This document shows positions 1 to 5,307 of a DNA stretch of 5,307 bases, piece after piece. Positions within the stretch are counted from its first letter, which is position 1. Every line of letters begins with the position of its first letter. The notes below the pieces were generated by a model, which was not told the origin of the DNA, searched no databases, and saw only the letters and a program-made list of their open reading frames with translations. The DNA is from UBA1413 sp964472165 (GTDB taxonomy: Bacteria; Bacteroidota; Bacteroidia; Bacteroidales; Prolixibacteraceae), in contig CAYYJE010000155.1 in assembly GCA_964472165.1 (NCBI GenBank), forward strand, positions 1-5,307. The letters run 5' to 3'. A program made the position numbers and the translations under genes.

Positions 1-290
1 GGGCAGCTTACCCTTTGGTAATCAAAGCGATCAGAGCCCCTGAATGGGGCTTCTGTATGGTTGAAGGGGTGTTAACGACAACTTCGTACATAAACTGCAT
101 ATTGGTCGAAAGCCACCTTTAGGGGCCCCGATAGCCATCGGGATTGGGGGGTCAGGCTAACCACGGTCAAAAGTCCTTTAGTCGGTAAGGAGGTCAGATA
201 GACCCAAGACTGGTACCGCTGCAGACATCTGTCGTTTCAAACGACTGCCAGCTTACCCCTGGTTGCAAACGAGGGGTAGTCGCAGGGGTC
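1..290. ncRNA. Hairpin-rich non-coding block; candidate structured RNA or non-coding end of a mobile element
   Basis: No usable open reading frame covers this stretch, yet short inverted repeats follow one another closely: TTACC/GGTAA (8-12 with 17-21), CAGAGCCCC with GGGGC-T-TCTG (32-40 with 46-55, one bulged T), CCCGAT/ATCGGG around AGCC (127-142), TCCTT/AAGGA (174-178 with 187-191), GTCGTT/AACGAC around TCA (231-245) and TACCCC/GGGGTA (254-259 with 273-278), whose loop holds GTT-GCA-AAC. Most stems are perfect with loops of 3-8 nt, the layout of a folded RNA. IS110/IS1111 elements are known for long non-coding ends that encode bridge or seeker RNAs, so an IS end is one explanation; the transposase would lie to the left, outside the window. 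Read on the minus strand, the block would open with the 278-254 hairpin. I could not match it to tmRNA, RNase P, a group II intron domain V or a riboswitch. The strand and exact ends are undetermined. Confidence 0.35.
4..258. repeat. 10-bp direct repeat CAGCTTACCC (4-13 and 249-258)
   Basis: The exact decamer CAGCTTACCC occurs at 4-13 and again at 249-258. In each copy the TTACC part forms the left arm of a hairpin. The two copies bracket nearly the whole hairpin-rich block, so they could be related RNA modules, a duplicated segment, or boundary sequences of a mobile element. The coordinates given span both copies and the sequence between them. Confidence 0.5.
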
Positions 291-300
291 AGTGAGTCAT

Positions 301-627
301 GCCAAATTTTCACAAAAATCTCCTCCCGAATTTGCGTGATCTCCACTTTTTTCCGTATATTGAAGGGTTATTTTCCTTGTTCCGGAAGGAAACAAACCCT
401 GTTTAACAGCTGACGCGGCAAGGGGCATATACCCCGGCAGACGGAAAGCAAACCACCATGTGAGGCTTCAGGCCCCGGATTTTCTCTGGAATTTCCGGGG
501 ATATGCGATTGGACAGTTGTGGCCAACCCCGGACGGGTGTGTCCGGATTGCAGTTTTTCCCATGCAGGAGTTTGCTTTACCACGCGGAAGCGACCGTTGC
601 GGAAGGGAGGAGGGCCATGGACCGGGA
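301..627. other. Non-coding leader with clustered inverted repeats upstream of the surface-protein gene
   Basis: This is the gap between the hairpin block and the chosen start of the surface-protein gene. Positions 301-370 are T/A-rich with no feature I recognise. After that come GGGTT/AACCC (365-369 with 395-399) enclosing TTTCCTT/AAGGAAA (372-378 with 386-392), GGGG/CCCC around CATATA (422-435), CCCCGGA/TCCGGGG (473-479 with 494-500) and CCGGAC/GTCCGG (529-534 with 541-546). None is followed by a T-run, so they are not classical terminators. They may be a structured 5' untranslated region or debris from a mobile element. I found no TAnnTTTG promoter box here. The frame of the downstream gene is open back to a GTG at 460, but the residues encoded there resemble no known domain. 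Confidence 0.45.
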
Positions 628-3061
628 ATGCGGATTCCCTTCACCGTATTCCTGTGGGGCTTCCTCCCGTGGATGATCCTCTCCCCGAAGGGAACAGGCA
701 GCGGCGGGATGCCCCTGCACTCCCTCCCTGCTCCCCTGGCCCTTGTTTCCCAACCGGCCGACCGCATTGACTGTGAGGACCATGTGGTCAGCTTCACAGT
801 GGGGGTCTCCGGAGGCACCGGTCCCCTTGTCTTCACCTGGCAGCGACAGCGGCCGCTGGAAGGAACTTTCACCGATATCCCTCCCGGCTCACCCGGCATC
901 AGCTATCCCTTGCCGGGAATCCTCCGCGTCGACAATGTGGGAGGCTACGAAAATCCCGGAGGCTCCCTTTACCGGGTAGTGGTCAGCGACGGCATCACCG
1001 TGGTCACCTCCAACGCCGCCCTGCTCACCGTCAACGAAATCACCGACATCATCCCCTCGGTGGCTTTTCCCTCCAAAACCCGGGTCATCCTCTGCCAGGG
1101 AGCTGACTTCTCCTATACCGTCACCACCGCAGGCACCCCTCCCCTCGCCTTCCAGTGGAAAAAATACCTCTCCCCGGGAGTGTGGGTCAGCGTCACCGAC
1201 AACGGCGTCATCTCCGGCTCGCAGGGACCGGCGCTTACCTTCACGGGTGCCACCCCTGCAGAGTCGGGACGGTACAAGGTCAACATCACCTTTTCCTCCT
1301 CCACGTCGGACTGCCATGTGGAGAGCGACAGCAGGGAAAGGGTTCTGGTCATCCAGGCCACACCGGAAGCACCGGTGATCCCCTCTCCCGGAGCCGTCTG
1401 CATGGGAAGCACTCCCCCGGAANNNNNNNNNNNNNNNNNNNNNNNNNNNNNNNNNNNNNNNNNNNNNNNNNNNNNNNNNNNNNNNNNNNNNNNNNNNNNN
1501 NNNNNNNNNNNNNNNNNNNNNNGCCGACGAGGTGACCGTGGAAGCCGGGGGTGCACTGACCGTGGAAAACGGGGTCACCTTCACCCATTCCGGCGCCTCC
1601 CCGGCCAGCGCACTCCAGGTCGACGGGAATGCCACAAGACAGGGATCCCTGGTGGTCAGAGGACTGTTCAACGGACTCATCCGCTGCCGCAGGCATTTCG
1701 ATCCCGCACGGTGGACCATCATGGCCTCTCCCCTGAAAGTCACGGAGGGATTCCAGGACAATGCTCCCGCCATCCGCTTTGACGACGTCAATCTTGACTT
1801 CGACCTGGCCTGGTACCAGGAGCTGGGAAACACCGGATGGCAGTACTTTACGGCAATACCCGGCAAACTCGAACCGGGGAAAGGGTATGTGGTGCGCACG
1901 AAAGCCACCGCCACCCCGGAAGATGGAATCCTCACCTTCACGGGAACCCTTAACGGCGTGGTCAACGATACCGTAAGTCCCATGGTCTGGAGATCAGCTC
2001 CGCGGCACGGCTGGAACGCCATCGGCAATCCCTTTACCTCCGCCATCGGGATCACCACCTCAGCACTCACCCCCGAAAACTTCCTGACCCGGAATGCGGT
2101 CCTCCTCGAGGACAGCTATGGCGCCGTTTACCTCTGGAACCAGACCGGTCCCTACGACGGATCGCAGCAGTACTACAAAGCCATCGGCAATTCAGGCTAT
2201 AACTTTCAGGGGTTCTCCTTTTTTGAGGGGGCCGATCCCGACTACCTCCAGTCGGGACAGGGATTTCTCATCAATGTGAGGGAGAATGGCAGGGCGCTCT
2301 TTTCACGCGAGATGCAGCTCCATGCACCCGCGGTGAAACTCAAATCCGCGGAGCAAAGCTGGCCGGGACTTGTCCTCACCGCCCGCCAGGGAAACCGGGA
2401 AAGGCAGACGGTGGTGGCCTTCCACGAAACGATGACCACGGGACTCGACAAGACTTTTGACGTCGGACTGCTGTCTTCAGACAACTTCCGGCTCTACACC
2501 CTTCTTGTCGGCGGAGGGAATTCCACCGGGATGCAGGTCCAGTGTCTCCCCGCCGACCGTTACGGAGAGCTTGTTGTTCCGGTAGGAATTGACCTGCCGC
2601 CAGGGGGCGAAGTCGCCTTTGGCGTGAAAGGGGTTTTCCTTCCCGGGAAGTGGATCCCCTTCCTGGAAGACCGGCAGCGTGGTGTTGCCGTGCCGCTGGG
2701 AGAAGGAGGCGGGGAATATTCCGTGGTGCTGCCGGCGGGGAGTTACGGGACAGGCCGGTTCTTCCTCCGCTTCGGGGAGCGGCAGGTCACCGCCTCGCCG
2801 ATGAAGCTGTTCAGGGGAGATCCGGAGAGCCGGGAATCCCGGGTTGCCGTCGCGGTCGAGGGAGGGAAACTGGTTATCGGGAACGGGGGAGACCATACCC
2901 GGGCGGCACTGTTTGACATCACCGGGAGGATGGTTTTGGAATTCCCGGTAGAAAGAGGCTGCCGGGGAGAGATACCGCTTCCCCGGCTCTCTGCAGGGAT
3001 TTACCTGTTGCGCCTGGGCGGGGGACGCGAACCGGAGACGGTGAAGGTGACGGTCTGGTAA
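628..3061 (+). CDS. T9SS-secreted cell-surface protein with Ig-like domains (interrupted by assembly gap)
   Basis: A large secreted protein of unknown specific function. The left part (265 codons, to 1422) starts with a signal-peptide-like stretch: M-R followed by about 16 hydrophobic residues. Two Ig-like domains follow, at about residues 38-136 (C49, W71, Y115) and 145-243 (C156, W177, Y216, C229), then the start of a third with C258. The right part (512 codons from 1523) begins with a beta-helix-like VTVEAGGALTVENG pattern. It continues through WTIMASPL (1712-1735) and GWNAIGNPF (2009-2035), motifs common in Bacteroidota surface proteins. It ends in a type A sorting domain with LFDITGRMV (from 2909) and LSAGIYLLRL (from 2987), which directs T9SS export and surface attachment. 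I chose ATG 628 because it opens directly into the signal peptide and has GGAAGGGAGGAGGG just upstream; GTG 460 would bury the signal 56 residues deep. The two halves lie in different frames across the 100-N gap, so treating them as one gene is an inference. Adhesion or carbohydrate binding is possible, but no catalytic domain is visible. Confidence 0.82.
1423..1522. other. Assembly gap (100 N)
   Basis: Exactly 100 N, a common placeholder for a gap of unknown size. The gap sits where a third Ig-like domain begins, so repeated domain sequence may have broken the assembly. The coding frame on the left (frame 1) and right (frame 2) would not join over 100 bases, because 100 is not a multiple of three. 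The true length therefore probably differs. Confidence 0.97.
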
Positions 3062-3068
3062 AAATGAA

Positions 3069-3161
3069 GGTTCCAGGGTTCAAAGCCTGCGGCGTTCAAG
3101 GGTTCAAAGGCACTGCGTGCCGTTCAAAGTTGTTGCAGGGTTCCAGGTTCCAGAGTTCCAG
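3069..3161. repeat. Dispersed GTTCAAAG / GGTTCCAG short repeats
   Basis: GTTCAAAG occurs at 3078-3085, 3102-3109 and 3122-3129, with a variant GTTCAAG at 3094. GGTTCCAG occurs at 3069-3076, 3139-3146 and 3146-3153, with AGTTCCAG at 3154-3161. They begin just after the surface-protein stop codon and form a loose, irregular low-complexity tract. I see no T-run terminator in it. Confidence 0.7.
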
Positions 3162-3200
3162 GATTCGCTCCGTGATCTGGGAAAATATTTTACCACTGAT

Positions 3201-3229
3201 TTGCACAGATTGAAACAGATTGCACAGAT
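3201..3229. repeat. Direct repeat TTGCACAGAT, two copies
   Basis: The exact decamer TTGCACAGAT lies at 3201-3210 and 3220-3229, separated by TGAAACAGA, which itself shares ACAGA with the unit. CACAGATT-type strings are familiar intergenic repeats in Bacteroidota genomes. No function can be assigned. Confidence 0.65.
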
Positions 3230-3270
3230 GCATGGTGTTTAAATTCCCTTCTGGCTCCGGACAAACCCAG

Positions 3271-3369
3271 ACAACACTGACAACACTGACAACCCTGACA
3301 ACACTGACAACCCTGAGAACCCCGAGAACCCCGACAACCCTGAAAACATCGACAACCGCGGCAACCTTT
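3271..3369. repeat. 9-bp minisatellite, consensus ACAAC(A/C)CTG, about 11 units
   Basis: Eleven consecutive 9-bp units start at 3271. The first five alternate between ACAACACTG and ACAACCCTG. Two AGAACCCCG copies and one ACAACCCTG follow, then increasingly diverged units (AAAACATCG, ACAACCGCG, GCAACCTTT). The unit length is a multiple of three, which explains the repetitive spurious translations on both strands. The gradient from clean to degraded copies suggests expansion at the left end. Confidence 0.9.
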
Positions 3370-3416
3370 GGCCGCCGTAGCTTGCGTGGGATTAGGTGCA
3401 GAGGCGAAGGAGGCTT

Positions 3417-3434
3417 ACAACCCTGACAACATCG
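3417..3434. repeat. Two detached copies of the 9-bp minisatellite unit
   Basis: ACAACCCTG (3417-3425) followed by ACAACATCG (3426-3434) matches units of the main array but is separated from it by 47 bp. The intervening sequence contains GTAGCTTGCG and GCGAAGGAGGC. The array may have been interrupted by an insertion. Confidence 0.7.
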
Positions 3435-3505
3435 TGTGGAAGGCGAGAAGAGCGGGTGAAACCACTCCGACATGCACGACCCCGTTTTAGACTCAGGCGG
3501 GACCA

Positions 3506-3527
3506 CCCTTCCTCAGCCGGGGAGGGG
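3506..3527. repeat. Intergenic hairpin of palindromic (REP-like) type
   Basis: Nine base pairs (positions 3506-3514 with 3519-3527, including G-T wobbles) close a four-base AGCC loop. The left flank CCACCCTTCCTC (3503-3514) recurs with one mismatch as CCACCCCTCCTC at 4632-4643, just past the toxin stop codon. The absence of a T-run argues against an intrinsic terminator and favours a dispersed palindromic repeat. Confidence 0.55.
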
Positions 3528-3609
3528 GACGGGTTAGATCCAGTGACATGACACTTCAGGAGAGGAGGGGAAATGTTCAATCCTGCAGCCTAATCTGAAC
3601 AATCTTCAT

Positions 3610-3617
3610 TACCTTTG
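3610..3617 (+). promoter_or_regulatory. Bacteroidota-type -7 promoter box (TACCTTTG)
   Basis: TACCTTTG matches the Bacteroidota -7 consensus TAnnTTTG exactly and lies 20 nt before the ATG at 3638, giving a short leader. No clear TTTG-type -33 element is visible at the expected distance upstream. The box overlaps an alternative GTG start at 3617, which argues against that start. Confidence 0.55.
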
Positions 3618-3637
3618 TGCATATAGAAGAAAATCCA

Positions 3638-3943
3638 ATGGGAAAAGTTGAGAAAAGGGAACTTCTTGAAAAACTGATGTGGGATTACAATTTTCCACCG
3701 GAAGAGCTGGAAGCAGTGCTGGAAGGCCGGAAATTACAGATCGGGCATTACACACGATCAACGCTTTTTCAAAAGATAATCGAGACTTATCCCTGGTTTA
3801 CGGTTATGGAACTTTTCCCTCCCAAAGATATCCGTCAGTTATTAACGAAAGATTTGATCCAAAAACTCAGGGCTCCGTCTTTAAGAAAAAAATACGAATT
3901 TGTTTATGAACGATTACAGGAAGTTATACCAACTACAGGATAA
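3638..3943 (+). CDS. Small protein, putative antitoxin of an AbiEii-type toxin-antitoxin pair
   Basis: A 101-residue, charged, probably mostly helical protein with no signal peptide or membrane segment. Visible landmarks are LMWDYNFPPEE at residues 13-23, GHYTR at 36-40, YPWFTVMELFPP at 51-62 and LRAPSLRKKYEF at 78-88. I recognise this as the style of a small Bacteroidota protein found just upstream of AbiEii-like toxins, perhaps related to DUF6922, but cannot assign a family firmly. The antitoxin role is inferred from its size, its position as first gene, and its 38-nt overlap with the toxin gene. No helix-turn-helix is obvious, so autoregulation cannot be claimed. I chose ATG 3638 over the in-frame GTG 3617 because the latter lies inside the likely promoter box. 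It shares the low GC of its partner and differs from the GC-rich surface-protein gene. Confidence 0.75.
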   Translation: MGKVEKRELLEKLMWDYNFPPEELEAVLEGRKLQIGHYTRSTLFQKIIETYPWFTVMELFPPKDIRQLLTKDLIQKLRAPSLRKKYEFVYERLQEVIPTTG

Positions 3944-4628
3944 ATTTCTGAAATGGTGGCAAACACAGGAATATCCATTTTACCTCACAGGTGGAACAGC
4001 ACTCGGCCGTTTTTACTTGAATCACAGGTATAGTGAAGACCTTGACTTCTTTTGTAACGCCAATCCTGAGTATAGTTTGTTCATCGCCGCTTTGAGAAAT
4101 AAAATCTCCGGTCATTTCGCTTTAAACCAAAAGGAGTCACTTTTTGCAGATGAATATACCCGGTTTTATATCGGTGATGAAAATCAATTTCTGAAAATTG
4201 AATTTGTTAATGATGTAGATTATTATCCAGGCGCTCCATCGAAATTTGAATTTGGCTGGATTGACACTCCTTTAAACATACTGTCCAATAAATTAACAAC
4301 AATTATCGGAAGGGATGAGCCCAAAGATATCTTTGACATTGTATGCATCTCGTTGAACTATTCATTTGTCTGGCCAGATATATTTTACCACTCAAAACAA
4401 AAATCGGTGATCAATGAAATCGATGTTGCAAACAGGCTTTATGATTTTCCTGTTGAATGGCTGGAAAATGTAAACTGGTCATTTTCATCACCCGACCTTT
4501 CGGCTTTTCAAAGGAACATCCGTTTAGTTGCAGACGATTTTTTACTTGGCAGAGTCAACACATTGGGAATTAATAAGACTCCTTTAAACCTGGCACAACC
4601 CAAAATAATTGCATTACCGGATAAATAA
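3906..4628 (+). CDS. Nucleotidyltransferase toxin, AbiEii/AbiGii family
   Basis: A 240-residue cytoplasmic protein with the signature of the AbiEii/AbiGii toxin family (PF08843, COG2253; DNA polymerase-beta-like nucleotidyltransferase fold). LTGGTALGRFYL (residues 27-38) is the nucleotide-binding GG motif and SEDLDFF (43-49) supplies the D45/D47 metal-binding pair. KIEFV (97-101) places E99 where the third acidic residue is expected, and GRDEPKDIFDI (135-145) matches the family R...KD..D motif. The catalytic set looks complete, so the enzyme is probably active. Characterised relatives block growth or phage infection; the MenT branch does so by adding nucleotides to tRNA acceptor ends, but the target here is unknown. 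ATG 3906 is preferred over TTG 3900. The start lies inside the upstream gene in another frame, giving tight translational linkage as in toxin-antitoxin operons. The gene is markedly AT-rich: one sample line (4201-4260) has 21 G/C in 60, against 39 in 60 at 2701-2760. Confidence 0.9.
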   Translation: MNDYRKLYQLQDKFLKWWQTQEYPFYLTGGTALGRFYLNHRYSEDLDFFCNANPEYSLFIAALRNKISGHFALNQKESLFADEYTRFYIGDENQFLKIEFVNDVDYYPGAPSKFEFGWIDTPLNILSNKLTTIIGRDEPKDIFDIVCISLNYSFVWPDIFYHSKQKSVINEIDVANRLYDFPVEWLENVNWSFSSPDLSAFQRNIRLVADDFLLGRVNTLGINKTPLNLAQPKIIALPDK

Positions 4629-4709
4629 AGTCCACCCCTCCTCGTTTGAGGTCTGATTTCAGTTCTTCATTACTCTGGAGCCGGTAATCGGGGCATTAAA
4701 GGTGTAAAC

Positions 4710-4719
4710 GGAATTCCGG
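4710..4719. repeat. Perfect 10-bp palindrome CGGAATTCCG in convergent intergenic space
   Basis: A perfect palindrome sits 3 bp beyond the stop codon of the minus-strand gene, within the 93-bp space between convergent genes. It is short, and without a T-run on either side it is not a convincing terminator. It may be chance. Confidence 0.3.
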
Positions 4720-4721
4720 GT

Positions 4722-5306
4722 TCATTTCAATCCCGATTTTTTCCGAAGTTTTGCGGCTATAAGTTTACGGTCAGCAGGTGACCCTGTCGATTTGACCAGT
4801 AACTTCAGGAAAACCGCCGGGGCATAGAGATACTCATGGTAAAAATAATCGATCCCCGGATGATCGAGCAGGAACAACTCCTTCCTCCATCCCAATTTCA
4901 AAAGGCCGCTTTCCTTCACTTCATGCCACTTTCCGGATAGTGTGGTTCCCGTCACCCTTTCCACCGTCTGGGCATAACGGATATAATTCTTCCTCCATTT
5001 TCCTGCAGGCATCTCAGCAGGCTCCGCAGGATGAAGCCGGGTAAGCAGGTAAAAGTCAAAGGCTCCCTTGAGCGTTCCGGAGGAAGCCAGCGATCCCCTG
5101 GACATCCGGTGTTCGTGGAGGAAAACCAGTAAGCGGGCATGACGGGGAGCGGCCACCAGGAGAGATCCGGCGGGAACCGCTTCCCGCGTCACCTCCCCGG
5201 CTGTGATCAGACTGTCGTACCCCTCATGGACCGGGGAACGGTGGATTTCCAGCGTGGCCACCTCCGCCGGATGGTACATCGGCGGCAGATGGTGGTGGTC
5301 GGTGTA
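4722..5306 (-). CDS. C-terminal part of a putative nucleotidyltransferase-family protein (5' end outside window)
   Basis: The reading frame runs from the right edge with no stop until TGA at 4724-4722, giving 194 visible residues. The ATG at 5279 is probably internal, because the nine codons before it read YTDHHHLPP, which continues naturally into MYHPAEVATLEIHRSP. An HHHLPP run followed by an (L/V)E(I/L)H motif resembles uncharacterised nucleotidyltransferases of the NTP_transf_5 group (PF14907), in which catalytic GS and DxD residues lie further N-terminal; those are not visible here. The remainder has APRHARLLVFLHEH (visible residues 53-66) and GAFDFYLLTR (81-90), then a basic C-terminus ending in KLRKKSGLK. 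No signal peptide or membrane segment is visible. It converges on the toxin gene with 93 bp between stops, so it is not part of that operon. The family call rests on recalled motif similarity alone. Confidence 0.5.
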   Translation of the reverse strand, partial: YTDHHHLPPMYHPAEVATLEIHRSPVHEGYDSLITAGEVTREAVPAGSLLVAAPRHARLLVFLHEHRMSRGSLASSGTLKGAFDFYLLTRLHPAEPAEMPAGKWRKNYIRYAQTVERVTGTTLSGKWHEVKESGLLKLGWRKELFLLDHPGIDYFYHEYLYAPAVFLKLLVKSTGSPADRKLIAAKLRKKSGLK

Positions 5307-5307
5307 C

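Larger units (their letters stand above)
3062..3637. other. Repeat-rich intergenic region without a credible gene
   Basis: About 575 bp between the surface protein and the toxin-antitoxin operon. Open frames here on both strands translate into low-complexity repeats (TLTTLTT on plus, VVRVVSVV on minus) and are not believable genes. In order, the region holds GTTC(A/C)A repeats, a pair of TTGCACAGAT copies, a 9-bp tandem array, two stray copies of that unit, a long hairpin, and the promoter of the toxin-antitoxin pair. Confidence 0.8.

Noticed and set aside
1..290. tmRNA, RNase P RNA or group II intron end
   Set aside because: I could not find the tRNA-like ends, conserved core segments or a domain V hairpin that these would need.
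422..546. Cobalamin or cyclic-di-GMP riboswitch in the leader
   Set aside because: Hairpins are present, but the conserved core sequences of those riboswitches are not recognisable.
460..627. GTG start at 460 for the surface-protein gene, adding 56 residues
   Set aside because: The added residues resemble no domain, would place the signal peptide internally, and overlap strong inverted repeats. ATG 628 opens directly into the signal peptide.
889..2070. Long minus-strand open frame opposite the surface-protein gene, spanning the gap
   Set aside because: Its continuity depends on the N run and its composition is that of an antisense shadow in GC-rich coding DNA. The plus-strand frame has clear domains.
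3271..3369. Possible CRISPR array
   Set aside because: The repeats are contiguous 9-bp units without spacers and no cas gene is present.
3096..3506. 136-codon minus-strand open frame and the matching plus-strand frame at 3220-3426
   Set aside because: Both are translations of the 9-bp and GTTC repeats, with low-complexity VV/TL content and no start context.
4640..4662. Intrinsic terminator between the convergent genes (CCTC-GTTT-GAGG, then CTGA-TT-TCAG)
   Set aside because: The stems are only 4 bp and no T-run follows on either strand.

Overview
The window looks like draft-assembly sequence from a member of the Bacteroidota. Three things support this. A large secreted protein ends in a type A C-terminal sorting domain of the type IX secretion system (T9SS), which is a Bacteroidota pathway. 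A TAnnTTTG-type promoter box sits in front of the toxin-antitoxin genes. The intergenic DNA is full of short GTTC(A/C)A, TTGCACAGAT and ACAAC(A/C)CTG repeats of a kind I associate with this phylum. A run of 100 N (1423-1522) marks a scaffold gap.

Layout: (a) Positions 1-~290 contain no open reading frame of useful length but carry at least six short, mostly perfect hairpins. This is probably a structured RNA or the non-coding end of a mobile element, possibly of the IS110/IS1111 type, cut by the window edge. (b) Positions ~301-627 are a non-coding leader with four further strong inverted repeats. (c) Positions 628-3061 (+) encode a secreted cell-surface protein with a signal peptide, two Ig-like domains and the start of a third. 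Beyond the gap come a beta-helix-like stretch, a long beta-rich region and the T9SS sorting domain. (d) Positions 3062-3637 are repeat-rich intergenic DNA, including a 9-bp minisatellite and a strong hairpin. (e) Positions 3638-4628 (+) are an AT-rich two-gene toxin-antitoxin operon. A small putative antitoxin overlaps by 38 nt an AbiEii/AbiGii-type nucleotidyltransferase toxin. (f) Positions 4722 to the right edge (-) hold the C-terminal part of a convergent gene, probably an uncharacterised nucleotidyltransferase of the NTP_transf_5 type.

The genes do not form one pathway. The surface protein is an ordinary GC-rich gene. The toxin-antitoxin pair is compositionally foreign, sits between related CCACCC-type repeats and reads as an accessory cassette inserted into repeat-rich intergenic DNA. 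The best candidate for something undescribed is the hairpin-rich block at 1-290. Its identity rests on secondary structure seen by eye and needs a covariance-model search.
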